The translations under genes were made by a program, and so were the position numbers. The notes beneath the pieces are model-generated. The model made no database searches. It was not told the DNA's origin and saw only the letters and a list, made by a program, of their open reading frames with translations. Positions 43,131-52,232 of a stretch of 64,000 nt of DNA are shown piece after piece (the stretch's first letter is position 1; each line of letters starts with the position of its first letter). This DNA comes from QHVT01 sp036399015 (GTDB lineage: Bacteria > Acidobacteriota > Thermoanaerobaculia > Gp7-AA8): positions 49,271 to 113,270 of the forward strand of contig DASWNW010000086.1 of the NCBI GenBank assembly GCA_036399015.1. Reading direction: 5' to 3'.

Positions 43131-44023
43131 TGATCGCCGCGACGAACCTCACCCGCCGCTTCGGTGCGAAAACGGCGCTCCACGACGTGTCGCTGCGCGT
43201 CGAAGCGGGGGAGCTCTTCGGCCTCATCGGCCCCGACGGCGCCGGGAAGACCACCTTCTTCCGCATCCTGGCCGGCGTGCTCGCGCCGACGTCGGGGAGT
43301 GTGGAGGTGGAGAAGGGGATCACGTTTGGCTTCGTGCCGCAGCGCTTCGCGATGTACGAGGACCTCTCCGTCGACGAAAACCTGCGCCTCCGCGCGCGCC
43401 TGTACGACGTGCCGCACGACGTGGCGAACGCGCGCGCGGCGGATCTCCTCCAGCGCGTCGGCATGGAGCGCTTCCGGGCGCGGCTCGCCGGCGCGCTTTC
43501 GGGCGGCATGAAGCAGAAGCTCGCGCTCGTGGCGGCGCTCCTCACCCAGCCGCGCCTTCTGCTGCTCGACGAGCCGACCACCGGCGTCGACCCCGTCTCG
43601 CGCCGTGAGTTCTGGGCGCTGCTCAACCGTCTCCACCACGAGGGGCTCACCATCGTCGTCTCGACGCCTTACATGGACGAGGCGGAGTACGCGACGCGCA
43701 TCGCCTTCCTCGACCACGGCCGCATCTCGTCGGTGGGCACGCGCCAGCAGATCATCGGCACCTACAGCCGCCCGCTGCTCGAGATCCGCACGTCGCGCCG
43801 CCTGGAGGTGCGCGCGCTGCTCGCGCCGATGCGCGAGATCGACGACCTCTCCCTCTTCGGCACCGTGCTCCACGCGCGCGGCGCGGAAGGGACGGGCCCC
43901 GAGCTGCTGACGAACGTCCGCGCCGTACTGCGCGGCGTCGTGGGGCCGGATGACGTGCAGACGCTCGCTCCGTCGCTCGAGGACGTGTTCGTTCTCGCCG
44001 GCAGCCACGAGGAGGACGAGTGA
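43130..44023 (+). CDS. ABC transporter ATP-binding protein 1 (YbhF N-half-like)
   Basis: 297 residues from ATG 43130; a GTG at 43127 is the alternative. Walker A is LIGPDGAGKTTFFR, Q-loop FVPQRFAMY, signature LSGGMKQKLAL, Walker B LLLLDEPTTGVDPVS and switch region VVSTPYMDEAEY (Pro for the usual H-loop His). The 80-residue C-terminal tail is typical of drug-export ATPases. E. coli YbhF is a single protein with two such cassettes; here they are separate genes. It overlaps both neighbours by a few bases. Confidence 0.9.
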   Translation: MIAATNLTRRFGAKTALHDVSLRVEAGELFGLIGPDGAGKTTFFRILAGVLAPTSGSVEVEKGITFGFVPQRFAMYEDLSVDENLRLRARLYDVPHDVANARAADLLQRVGMERFRARLAGALSGGMKQKLALVAALLTQPRLLLLDEPTTGVDPVSRREFWALLNRLHHEGLTIVVSTPYMDEAEYATRIAFLDHGRISSVGTRQQIIGTYSRPLLEIRTSRRLEVRALLAPMREIDDLSLFGTVLHARGAEGTGPELLTNVRAVLRGVVGPDDVQTLAPSLEDVFVLAGSHEEDE

Positions 44024-44949
44024 TCCGCGTCGAGAACGTCACCCGCCGCTTCGGCACGTTCACCGCCGTCGACAACGTCTCGTTCGAGCTGGAGCGCGGC
44101 AAGGTCTTCGGCTTCCTCGGGCCGAACGGCTCCGGCAAGTCGACCACCATCCGCATGCTCGCCGGTCTGCTCGCGCCGACCTCGGGGCGCATCACCGGCT
44201 TCGACGGCCTCGACGTCACGAAGGACACCGAGGCGTGGAAGTCGCGGCTCGGCTACATGAGCCAGAAGTTCTCGCTCTACCTCGACCTGACGGTGGAGGA
44301 GAACCTCCGCTTCTTCGGCGCGATCTATGGACTGGAGAAGGCGCAGGTGCGGGAGCGGATCGACGCGCTGGCGGAGCGGCTGCGCTTCGGCAAGATCCGC
44401 GACCAGCTCACCGAGGGGCTGTCCACCGGATTGCGGCAGCGGGTGGCGCTCGCGGCGGCGCTGCTGCATCAGCCGGAGCTGCTGTTCCTCGACGAGCCGA
44501 CCGGCGGTGTCGATCCGCGCGGGCGGCGGCTGTTCTGGGATCTCATCTACGAGCTGGCGGCCGATCGCGGCATGACCGTGCTGGTGACGACGCACTACAT
44601 GGACGAGGCGGAGCAGTGCGACCGGCTGGCGTTCATCCTCGACGGTGCGCTCATCGCCGACGGCTCGCCCGCGGAGCTGAAGCGCGATCTCCACGGCCGG
44701 ATCCTCGAGGTGCGGCCGGAGGGGAGCTCCTTCGACGTCGTGAAGAGCCTCGAGAGCGACGCGGCGCTGGAGGACGTTTACCTGTTCGGCCTCACGGTGC
44801 GCGCCGTCGCGGAGCAGGGAGAGACGGCGCGGGTGCGGCAGCTCCTGATGACGTGGGGCACGCCAGAGCCGGCCGAGCCTTCGCTGGAAGACGTATTCGT
44901 ATCGCTGGCGCGCAAGCGCGTGCGCAGCAGGGAAGCGGTGCAAGCATGA
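44020..44949 (+). CDS. ABC transporter ATP-binding protein 2 (YbhF C-half-like)
   Basis: 309 residues, GTG start. Walker A FLGPNGSGKSTTIRML, Q-loop YMSQKFSLYLDLTVEENLRFFGAIYG, signature LSTGLRQRVALA (T in place of the first G), Walker B LLFLDEPTGGVDPRGR and H-loop VTTHYMDEAEQCDRLA. The H-loop His is present here but not in cassette 1, so the two ATPases may pair asymmetrically. It is coupled to cassette 1 (GTGA) and to the permease (ATGA). Confidence 0.9.
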   Translation: MIRVENVTRRFGTFTAVDNVSFELERGKVFGFLGPNGSGKSTTIRMLAGLLAPTSGRITGFDGLDVTKDTEAWKSRLGYMSQKFSLYLDLTVEENLRFFGAIYGLEKAQVRERIDALAERLRFGKIRDQLTEGLSTGLRQRVALAAALLHQPELLFLDEPTGGVDPRGRRLFWDLIYELAADRGMTVLVTTHYMDEAEQCDRLAFILDGALIADGSPAELKRDLHGRILEVRPEGSSFDVVKSLESDAALEDVYLFGLTVRAVAEQGETARVRQLLMTWGTPEPAEPSLEDVFVSLARKRVRSREAVQA

Positions 44950-46061
44950 AACGGCTCCTCGCATTGACCTGGAAAGAGTTCCTGCAGCTCAAGCGCGACA
45001 AGATGACGCTGCGCATGATCGTGATGGTGCCGGTGATGCAGACGCTCATCTTCGGCTACGCCATCAACTACGACGTAAAGCACCTGGAGACGGTGGTCCT
45101 CGACGAGAGCCGCTCGTACGAGAGCCGCGAGCTGGTGGCGAAGATGACCAGCACCGGCTACTTCGACGTCCGGAAGTACGTGGATTCGCTCGACGAGCTG
45201 CAGTCGGAGATCGACGGCGGGCGCGCGGCGGTGGGACTGGTGTTCGACCGCGACTTCGGGAAGAACCGCCACCGTGGCAGGCCGGCCGAGGCGTTCCTGA
45301 TCGTGAACGCGAGCGACACGACCACCTCGTCGCAGGCGATGGCGATCATGTCGGGCATCTCGCAGACCATGTCCATCCGCGCGCTCGCGCAGCGCGGCGG
45401 CTGGCAGCACAAGCAACTCCCGGTCGACGTGCGCGTGCGCCCCTGGTACAACCCCGACCTCCGCACCGCCCGCTTCATCATCCCGGGGCTGATCGCGATC
45501 ATCCTTACCTTCACGCTCATTCAGTTCACCGCGATCGCCATCGTGCGCGAGCGGGAGCGGGGGACGCTGGAGCAGTTGCAGGTCACGCCCGCCACGCGCG
45601 CGGAGCTGATCCTCGGCAAGATCCTGCCGTTCATCGCCATCGGCTACTTCCAATTCACGCTGACGGTGCTGCTGATGCGCTTTCTCTTCCAGATCGAGAT
45701 CGCCGGCTCCGTGCTGCAGCTCTACCTCGTCGGCTTCCTCTTCATGGCGGCGGTGCTGGGGCTGGGGATGCTGATCTCGACCATCGCCCAGACGCAGATG
45801 CAGGCGAACCAGATGTCGATGTTCTTCCTGCTGCCGTTCGTCTTCCTGTCGGGCTATGTGTTCCCGATCGAAGGCATGCCGCTGATCTTCCGCTGGATCT
45901 CGAACCTCATCCCCGCGAAGTACTTCATCACCGTCATCCGCGGCATCGTCCTGCGCGGCGCCTCCCTCGCCGAGCTGTGGCAGCCGACGGCAATGCTCGC
46001 GTTGTACACGTTCCTGATCATTGCGCTGGCCGTGGCGAGGTTCAAGAAAACGACGGCGTAG
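44946..46061 (+). CDS. ABC-2 type permease (YbhS/YbhR-like)
   Basis: 371 residues. A cytoplasmic start (LLALTWKEFLQLKRDKMTLRMIVMVPVMQTLIFGYAI) with the first helix is followed by a large external domain (about 40-175). Five helices follow, beginning FIIPGLIAIILTFTLIQFTAIAIVRERERGTLEQLQVTPA (the ABC-2 signature region) and including FLLPFVFLSGYVFPIEGMP. E. coli ybhGFSR has two permeases; only one is present here, so it may homodimerise. Snapback C starts at the last base of its stop codon. Confidence 0.9.
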   Translation: MKRLLALTWKEFLQLKRDKMTLRMIVMVPVMQTLIFGYAINYDVKHLETVVLDESRSYESRELVAKMTSTGYFDVRKYVDSLDELQSEIDGGRAAVGLVFDRDFGKNRHRGRPAEAFLIVNASDTTTSSQAMAIMSGISQTMSIRALAQRGGWQHKQLPVDVRVRPWYNPDLRTARFIIPGLIAIILTFTLIQFTAIAIVRERERGTLEQLQVTPATRAELILGKILPFIAIGYFQFTLTVLLMRFLFQIEIAGSVLQLYLVGFLFMAAVLGLGMLISTIAQTQMQANQMSMFFLLPFVFLSGYVFPIEGMPLIFRWISNLIPAKYFITVIRGIVLRGASLAELWQPTAMLALYTFLIIALAVARFKKTTA

Positions 46062-46160
46062 GGAGTCGCAGAGTGTCAGAGTCGCAGAGTCTCAGAGGAG
46101 GACCCCATTGCGTCGCGAGTCTCCTTTGAGACTTTGAGACTTTGCGACTCTGAGACTCCC
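46061..46160. repeat. Snapback element C (8-nt-unit inverted arms)
   Basis: The left arm, 46061-46100, reads in octamers GAGTCGCA, GAGTGTCA, GAGTCGCA, GAGTCTCA. The right arm, 46121-46160, is TTTGAGAC, TTTGAGAC, TTTGCGAC, TCTGAGAC, TCCC. About 33 of 40 positions pair around a 20-nt loop. It begins on the permease stop codon and could serve as a 3' structure for the efflux operon. Confidence 0.85.
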
Positions 46161-46238
46161 AACGACAGACTCCTATCAGTGGCGCGCCGCATGCACTTAT
46201 TTGCAGTGCCGTAAAAACTGATCGAGGGAGACACTTCC

Positions 46239-47615
46239 ATGCGCAGAGCAGTCCTTGCTCTTCTCATTACCACCACACTCGTTACTCTGCCGGCTCTGGC
46301 CGGTACCTGGTATGTAGCCCCGCCCGCCAGCGGCGGCAGCAACACCAACCCGGGGACGCTCGCGTCTCCTTTCGCAACCATCACCAAAGGCGTGTCGATG
46401 CTGACGGCCGCCGGCGACACGCTCTACGTCCGGGCCGGGACGTACAACGAGCGGGTCACGATCTGGAACAAGTACGCGACCGACGCCAACCCCATCCGCG
46501 TGCAGGCCTATAACGACGAGGCGGCCATCATCGACGTCGCCGGTCTGGGCGGCACCACCGCCGCCGTGGCCATCGGCGAGTCGAGCGGCATCCGCTTCGA
46601 CGACTTCGAGGTCAGGAACAGCCCCGAGGCGGGGATCCGCGTCTACAACGCCCAGTACGTGCGGGTGCGGTGGAATTACGTGCACGACAACCAGGCCTTC
46701 GGCATCGTGGCCACGTCGTCGAGCTCGAGCGCGCGCGGGACCACGCACCACATCATCATCGAGGGGAACGAGGTACGCCGCAGCGTCCTGAACAACTCGG
46801 CGCGCACCGCCTCCAGCGGCTGGACGCAGGGCATCGGCACCTACCGCATCGACGAGGTCGACATCCTCAAGAACTACGTCAGCGAGAACTACGGCGAGGG
46901 GATCGACTGCGTCCTCACCGACGGCTGCCGGATCGTCGAGAACACCGTCTACGACAACTACGGCGTCAACATCTATCTCGACAATGCCACCGACGCGGTG
47001 GTGAACCGCAACTTCTGCATGGCCGGCCGGGTGTCGAACCACACCGACTACCAACGCAGCGGATATGGCGCGCGCGGCATCGCCGCGGCGAACGAGACGT
47101 ACGTCGTGAACGGCGTGACCGAGTCGAACCCGCTCAACAACCTGACCATCACCAACAACATCACGGTCAACGGCAAGTTCGGGTTCACCTACAGCAACTC
47201 GCAGACGGGCGGCGGGCTGCACAACACGCTGATCGCGAACAATACGTTCTACGGCGCCGAGGACCTCTCGCTCTACATCGAGAACGGGAGCACCGACGTG
47301 CACGACACCACCACCGTCCGCAACAACATCTTCTATTCGCGCTCCGGGAGGAACTACTCCTACGCCACCAGCGCGAACATCACCTACGGCTACAACAACT
47401 GGTACAACGGGAACGCGAACACCCACAAGAGCGGGCCGGGCGACGTGCTCTCCAACCCGCTGCTCGTGAACCCCGGGAGCGGCACCAAGACCGACTACAA
47501 GCTCACCTCCACTTCGCCGTGCATCAACAGCGGCACTTACCACAGCGCCGTCACGACTGACTATTGGGGCACCACCCGCGGCTCGGTCCACGACATCGGC
47601 GCGCACGAATACTGA
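46239..47615 (+). CDS. Secreted right-handed parallel beta-helix protein 1
   Basis: 458 residues with a signal peptide (AVLALLITTTLVTLPALA). GTWYVAPPASGGSNTNPGTLASPFATI is the DUF1565-type N-terminal capping segment. It is followed by beta-helix coils with parallel Asn-rich turns (VDILKNYVSENYGEGID, CRIVENTVYDNYGVNIYLDNAT, NLTITNNITVNG, NTLIANNTFYGAEDLSLYIENG). The C-terminus DYWGTTRGSVHDIGAHEY is the choice-of-anchor-Q-type ending. This fold is typical of pectate lyases and related polysaccharide-active enzymes; no catalytic set can be assigned. GAGGGAG lies upstream of the ATG. A tandem paralogue follows after 15 bases. Confidence 0.85.
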   Translation: MRRAVLALLITTTLVTLPALAGTWYVAPPASGGSNTNPGTLASPFATITKGVSMLTAAGDTLYVRAGTYNERVTIWNKYATDANPIRVQAYNDEAAIIDVAGLGGTTAAVAIGESSGIRFDDFEVRNSPEAGIRVYNAQYVRVRWNYVHDNQAFGIVATSSSSSARGTTHHIIIEGNEVRRSVLNNSARTASSGWTQGIGTYRIDEVDILKNYVSENYGEGIDCVLTDGCRIVENTVYDNYGVNIYLDNATDAVVNRNFCMAGRVSNHTDYQRSGYGARGIAAANETYVVNGVTESNPLNNLTITNNITVNGKFGFTYSNSQTGGGLHNTLIANNTFYGAEDLSLYIENGSTDVHDTTTVRNNIFYSRSGRNYSYATSANITYGYNNWYNGNANTHKSGPGDVLSNPLLVNPGSGTKTDYKLTSTSPCINSGTYHSAVTTDYWGTTRGSVHDIGAHEY

Positions 47616-47630
47616 GGAATCGACTGAATC

Positions 47631-48992
47631 ATGCGTCCCCATACGACAGCACTGGCGTTAGCTCTATCCATCTGCCTGGCCGCCTCGGCCATGGCCACCG
47701 ATTACTACGTTGCCAAGACCGGCAATGACTCGAACAATGGCACTTCCCTCTCGACGCCGTTCCTCACCATCCAGAGGGGCGTCGACGCCCTCGCGGCGGG
47801 CGACCGGCTCCTGGTCCGCGCCGGCACGTACAACGAGACCGTCACGATCTGGTACAAGAGCGGGACGTCCAGCGCGCCGATCTACATCCTCCCGTACAAC
47901 AGCGAGGCGGTCGTCATCGACGGCGCCGGCCTCACCGACCAGACCGCGGTCGTCGCCATCGGCCGCTCCTCCTACGTCCGCTTCGACGCCTTCGAGGTGA
48001 AGAACGGCTACGAGTCCGGCGTGAAGATCTATGCGGCCGACAACATCAAGGTCCGCTGGTGCAACGTGCACGACAACCAGACCTTCGGCTTCCACGTGCT
48101 CAGCCCCGAGTCGTGGGGGCAGACCCACGACATCGTGCTGGAGGGGAACACCGTCCGCCGCAACGTGCTCAACAACTCCGACCGCGACGAGTCCTCGGGG
48201 TGGGCGCAGGCGATCGGCACCTGGTGGGTCGAGGACATCGACATCCTGAAGAACTACGTGCACGAGAACTACGGCGAGGGGATCGACTGCCTCGTCAGCG
48301 ACGGCTGCCGGATCTACGAGAACACCGTCTACGACAACTTCAGCGTGAACATCTATCTCGACAACGCCACCAACACGCTCGTGAACCGGAACTTCATCAT
48401 GACGGGCCGGATCTCCAACGCCTCCGACTATTACCGCGGCGGCGGCGCCGCCTGCGGCATCTGCATGGCCAACGAGGATTACACGGTCCAGAATCCGCTG
48501 AACGGCATCACCATCACCAACAACATCGTCAACGGCGGCTGGCACGTGCTGCAGTACAGCAACGGCGAGCATGGCGGCGGGCTGCACAACACGCTCATCG
48601 CCAACAACACGTTCTACGGCGGCTCGGCCGCCACGGCCAACGAGATGATGTACATCCAGACGCCGAGCCCCGACGTGCACGACACCACCGTCATCCGCAA
48701 CAACATCTTCTACGCGAAGACGGGGCAGGCGTACGCGTACGCGCCCAGCACGAACATCACCTACGGCTACAACAACTGGTACAACGGCACCAGCAACACG
48801 CACAAGAGCGGCTCGGGCGACGTCTTCGGCAACCCGCTCCTGGTCAGCGTCGGCAGCAGCACGAAGGACAACTGGAAGCTGACCTCGACGTCCCCCTGCA
48901 TCAACGCCGGCACCACCCATTCGGCGGTGACGACCGACTTCTGGGGCACCGCGCGCGGGACGGTGCACGACATCGGCGCGCACGAGTATTGA
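47631..48992 (+). CDS. Secreted right-handed parallel beta-helix protein 2
   Basis: 453 residues, a tandem paralogue of the preceding gene. It has a signal peptide (LALALSICLAASAMA), then TDYYVAKTGNDSNNGTSLSTPFLTIQRGVDAL, coils such as IDILKNYVHENYGEGIDC and CRIYENTVYDNFSVNIYLDNAT, and an ending FWGTARGTVHDIGAHEY. Whole blocks align with protein 1 without gaps, so duplication is clear. It is probably exported and carbohydrate-active or adhesive. It is likely co-transcribed with protein 1. Snapback E follows its stop. Confidence 0.85.
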   Translation: MRPHTTALALALSICLAASAMATDYYVAKTGNDSNNGTSLSTPFLTIQRGVDALAAGDRLLVRAGTYNETVTIWYKSGTSSAPIYILPYNSEAVVIDGAGLTDQTAVVAIGRSSYVRFDAFEVKNGYESGVKIYAADNIKVRWCNVHDNQTFGFHVLSPESWGQTHDIVLEGNTVRRNVLNNSDRDESSGWAQAIGTWWVEDIDILKNYVHENYGEGIDCLVSDGCRIYENTVYDNFSVNIYLDNATNTLVNRNFIMTGRISNASDYYRGGGAACGICMANEDYTVQNPLNGITITNNIVNGGWHVLQYSNGEHGGGLHNTLIANNTFYGGSAATANEMMYIQTPSPDVHDTTVIRNNIFYAKTGQAYAYAPSTNITYGYNNWYNGTSNTHKSGSGDVFGNPLLVSVGSSTKDNWKLTSTSPCINAGTTHSAVTTDFWGTARGTVHDIGAHEY

Positions 48993-48998
48993 TTTTTC

Positions 48999-49086
48999 GT
49001 CGCGTGTTGCGCGTGGCGAGTTGCCCGGGCTGTTTCGCCGGACGGCAACGACCAACGTCCCGCGCAACACGCAACACGCAACGCGG
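48999..49086. repeat. Snapback element E (7-nt-unit inverted arms)
   Basis: The right arm (about 49056-49086) contains CGCAACA, CGCAACA, CGCAACG heptads. The left arm (from 48999) contains CGTGTTG, CGCGTGG, CGAGTTG. It is more degenerate than the other four, with a one-heptad slip in the pairing. It separates two convergent genes and ends at the stop codon of the TetR gene. Confidence 0.7.
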
Positions 49087-49578
49087 TTACGACGCCAGTA
49101 CCGCCTCCACGATCGCCTCCTCGTCATCCAGCGGCGCGCGGGTGACGAGGAGCCGCGTGAGCAGCGCGCCGATCAGCAGGTCGGCGCGCAACTCGGGATC
49201 GGGTGCCCCGTCGCCGGCGAGGATCTCGGCGATGCGGGCGCGGCGCGGCTCGACGACCGCACGCACGACGTCGATCGCTTCTCCCTCCGGCGAGGCGAGC
49301 AGGCGCAGCACGCAGGCCGTCTCGTGCAGGATGGCGGGAACGTCGTCGGTGTCGTTGCGCGCGTGGAACGGCGCGATCGCGGCGGCGACGAGCGCCCCCT
49401 TCGACGGGAAGCGGCGGTAGACGGTGGTCTTGGCGATCCCGGTGCGCTCGGAAATCGCGTCGACCGTGAACTCGCGGTAGCCGCGGTCGCGCAGCAGCTC
49501 GCGGGCGACGGTGAGGATCTCCTCGTCCGCTCCCGCGCGGCGCGGACGGCCTCGGCCTCGTTTGATGTCGGTCATCAT
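49087..49578 (-). CDS. TetR-family regulator
   Basis: 163 residues, short for the family. The helix-turn-helix is RGRPRRAGADEEILTVARELLRDRGYREFTVDAISERTGIAKTTVYRRFPSKGALVAAAI, a textbook TetR_N. The C-terminal part (about 100 residues) has the TetR_C_11-like look (ARIAEILAGDGAPDPELRADLLIGALLTRLLVT). Its ATG overlaps the stop of the class-C hydrolase gene (ATGA), so it is the second gene of that leftward operon. The target genes are not evident. Confidence 0.88.
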   Translation of the reverse strand: MMTDIKRGRGRPRRAGADEEILTVARELLRDRGYREFTVDAISERTGIAKTTVYRRFPSKGALVAAAIAPFHARNDTDDVPAILHETACVLRLLASPEGEAIDVVRAVVEPRRARIAEILAGDGAPDPELRADLLIGALLTRLLVTRAPLDDEEAIVEAVLAS

Positions 49579-50885
49579 GGCTGTGTGGGCGCCACGCGCG
49601 TGGCGCGGTCGATCTCCGTGGAGCGGTTTCGAAGCACGAGCGTGTCTCCGGTCAATTCGATGGTGAGGAACGTGTCGGGATAGAAGAACGTGGTGGCGCT
49701 CGACGGCAGCACCTCGCTGCGGCGGCCGCCCACCCGCTCGACGTACAGCTTCGAGCCCTCGCGGAACACCCGCCGCTCCGCGCCGCTCGCGCTGCGATAC
49801 GTGCCGGCGACGCGGTCGAGCGCCGCGTCGTCGACGGAGATCGCCACCGGCTCGTACTTTTTGCCGAGCAGGACGAGGGCGATCTTCGTGGCGATGAAGT
49901 CGGGGCGCGGCGTGTGGTGCGCGTCGTTGGAGAGGAGGGCCACGAACACCTTCTGCTCCGGGATCGTCAGCACGTGCGCGGTGAAGCCGGGCAGGTCGCC
50001 GCCGTGCTCGATCACCTTCGCGCCGTCGAGGTCGTTGATGAACCAGCCGTACCCGTAGCCGGTGCTCTTGCCGCCGATCGCGTGCGCGTTGAAGGCGGGA
50101 GCGAGGACGGGGTCGGCGAGGATGTGCTCGTTCCAGCGCCGCAGGTCGTCGACCGTGGAGAGCAGCCAGCCGACGGAGAAGGCGCGCGTCGGACTGTAGA
50201 TCGTGGCGTTGCGGATGCCGTTCGCGTCGCGGTTGTAGCCGCGCACCCGGTTCGGGATGATCTCCGTCAGCGAGTCGAGGTGCGTGCTGGTGAGGCCGGC
50301 GGGGTCGAGCACCGCCTTCTTCAGGTACGACGCGACCGGCTCGCCGGCCGCCTTCTCGACGGCCGCGCCGAGGAGGAAGTAGGCGGAGTTCGTGTACTTG
50401 TATTGCGAGCCGGGGGCGAACTCCAGCGGCTTCGCCCGGATCAGCGAGACGATCTCCTCGACCGTCGCATCCTGCCGCAGCGCGGCGCCGTACTCCGGGA
50501 TGGCGGTGTACTCCGCGACGCCGCCGGTGTGGGTGAGGAGATGCTCGAGCGTGAGCGTGTCGGGGAAGCCGCTCACGTACTTCGACAGCGGATCCGAGAG
50601 GGCGAGCTTCCCCTCCTTCGCCAGCTTCAGCACCGCGGCGGCGGTGAACTGCTTGCTGATCGAGCCGAGCTTGAGCAGCATGTCCGGACGGAGCGGCGTG
50701 CGCAGCTCGACGTCCGCGAGGCCGCGCGCCTCCCGCACCACCACCTCGCCGTTCCGCACCGCCAGCACCACCGCGCCCGGCTCGTCGGCCTTGTAGTAGC
50801 GGTCGAGGAGGGCCCGGATGTCGTCGGCCGGCGCGGCGAGCGCGCGTACCGCGAACACGAACAGGAGGAGCAGACGCCACGTCAT
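49575..50885 (-). CDS. Class-C beta-lactamase-like serine hydrolase
   Basis: 436 residues with a signal peptide (WRLLLLFVFAVRALA). Catalytic motifs are SISK (SxxK, in LGSISKQFTAAAV), YTNS (YxN, in YKYTNSAYFLLG) and HGGD in place of KTG. LEHLLTHTGG is also typical. The C-terminal 100 residues form an extra beta domain (DRVAGTYRSASGAERRVF) like the lipocalin-type DUF3471 extension of peptidases and esterases in this family. It probably acts on D-Ala peptides or esters rather than antibiotics. It forms an operon with the TetR gene. Confidence 0.88.
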   Translation of the reverse strand: MTWRLLLLFVFAVRALAAPADDIRALLDRYYKADEPGAVVLAVRNGEVVVREARGLADVELRTPLRPDMLLKLGSISKQFTAAAVLKLAKEGKLALSDPLSKYVSGFPDTLTLEHLLTHTGGVAEYTAIPEYGAALRQDATVEEIVSLIRAKPLEFAPGSQYKYTNSAYFLLGAAVEKAAGEPVASYLKKAVLDPAGLTSTHLDSLTEIIPNRVRGYNRDANGIRNATIYSPTRAFSVGWLLSTVDDLRRWNEHILADPVLAPAFNAHAIGGKSTGYGYGWFINDLDGAKVIEHGGDLPGFTAHVLTIPEQKVFVALLSNDAHHTPRPDFIATKIALVLLGKKYEPVAISVDDAALDRVAGTYRSASGAERRVFREGSKLYVERVGGRRSEVLPSSATTFFYPDTFLTIELTGDTLVLRNRSTEIDRATRVAPTQP

Positions 50886-50967
50886 CGCGGCGAATGGTCG
50901 GCCCGCGCGCGCGGAGTGTCGATCAGAATGGGACGAGCGGGGGTTTTCGAGGGACGAGGCCGTAAGT

Positions 50968-52092
50968 TTACGCTTCGGCCGACTCGAATGCGGCCGCCTG
51001 CTGCGGCCTCGCGTAGAAGAATCCCTGCGCGTATCGCGCCCCGATGTCGTGCGCCGCGCCGGACGTCTCCGCCGACTCGATCCCTTCGAGTACGACCTCG
51101 CAGTCGAAGTCGTGCGCGAGCGAGAGGATGTTGCCGATGATCTTCCGGCGCACCGGGTTCTTTTCGAAATCAGTCCCGAACTCGTGCGAGACCTTGAGGT
51201 ACGCCGGCTTCACGCACTCGATGCGGTCGAGGTGCGAATAGCCGTTGCCGACGTCGTCGAGCGCGAACTGCACGCCGTGCGCGCGCAGCGACTCGAACGC
51301 GGCGCAGACCGGCGCCGTCGCCGCGAGCTTCTCCTGCTCGGTGATCTCCAGCACCACGTTCCGCAGAGCGACCCCGTTGTCGCCCGCCTCCTGGACGAGC
51401 GTGCGCGTCAGCCGCTCCCCCTCGTCGAGCACGTGAGGGTGGAGGTTGATGAAGAGCTTCGCACCGCTGGGGAGCGACCGCGCCTGGCGCAATGTGCGGC
51501 GAAGGCAGGCCAGCTCGAGCTCCGCCGTGCGGCCGGTGAGGCGCGCGTAGTCGAAGAGGAACTGCGGATCGCAGAACGAGAGCGCCCCGTCGTCGAAGCG
51601 CGCCAGCGACTCGTAGCCGTGGCCGCTCGGGTTGTCGCCGCCGACGTCGACGATCGGCTGGAACGCCGGCAGGAGGTGCGCGCTGGCGATCAGCTCGTCG
51701 ATGGTCGGGATGTGCAGGAGCGTCCCTTTCGTCCTGCGGCGTGCGGAGCGCCGCTCCACCGGCCTCCTCACGATTTGCGTCGCCCCCCTCCGCGTCGCCT
51801 CGGCGCACCAGGACGGGGCCAGCTCCTCGCGCGAGCTCACCACGATGTCGCAGGCGGCGGCGCGGCGGCGGGCGTCGGCGACGAGGTCGAGGACCGCCAC
51901 CGAGAAGGGGCCGTCGAGCTGCGCGTCGGTGTGCAGCGAGCTCACCGGCATCCGCGCCAGGACGAGCGAGCCGACCGCGGCATCGCTGCCGGTCAGGATG
52001 AGCCGTCCCTCGCGGGCCAGGCGTGAGGCTGTGCTCGTGGCCGCTTCGCGGTCGCGATCCAGGATCAGGACGGTCTCATTATAGTTATTCAT
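50968..52092 (-). CDS. EAL-domain c-di-GMP phosphodiesterase with degenerate receiver
   Basis: 374 residues. Residues 1-115 look like a diverged receiver (VLILDRDREAATSTASRLAREG, VAVLDLVAD) lacking the clear acidic pair. The EAL domain starts near 140: E in YESLARF (ESL for EAL), N in FINLHPHV, E in VLEITEQEKL, DD in ALDDVGNGYSHLD, K in YLKVSHEF and E in VLEGIES. All catalytic positions appear kept, so hydrolysis of c-di-GMP is plausible. The EAL part resembles that of the protein at 8001-9695. It stands alone. Confidence 0.85.
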   Translation of the reverse strand: MNNYNETVLILDRDREAATSTASRLAREGRLILTGSDAAVGSLVLARMPVSSLHTDAQLDGPFSVAVLDLVADARRRAAACDIVVSSREELAPSWCAEATRRGATQIVRRPVERRSARRRTKGTLLHIPTIDELIASAHLLPAFQPIVDVGGDNPSGHGYESLARFDDGALSFCDPQFLFDYARLTGRTAELELACLRRTLRQARSLPSGAKLFINLHPHVLDEGERLTRTLVQEAGDNGVALRNVVLEITEQEKLAATAPVCAAFESLRAHGVQFALDDVGNGYSHLDRIECVKPAYLKVSHEFGTDFEKNPVRRKIIGNILSLAHDFDCEVVLEGIESAETSGAAHDIGARYAQGFFYARPQQAAAFESAEA

Positions 52093-52157
52093 TGTGTACG
52101 GACCTCTATCGCGAGATCGGTGCCGTGGCGGCCAAATCGGCAAGTAGCTGCAAACGC

Positions 52158-52172
52158 GCGGCTTAGAGCCGC
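52158..52172. repeat. Short hairpin upstream of the EAL gene
   Basis: GCGGCT-TAG-AGCCGC is a perfect 6-bp stem in the 140-bp gap between the EAL gene (start 52092) and the stop at 52233. It resembles a minimal REP unit. I see no other feature in the gap. Confidence 0.4.
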
Positions 52173-52232
52173 AGCGAGCGCGGCCGGCGTTTCCGCGATT
52201 GTCCGGTCGTATGGACGGTGGTGTATCCGGAA

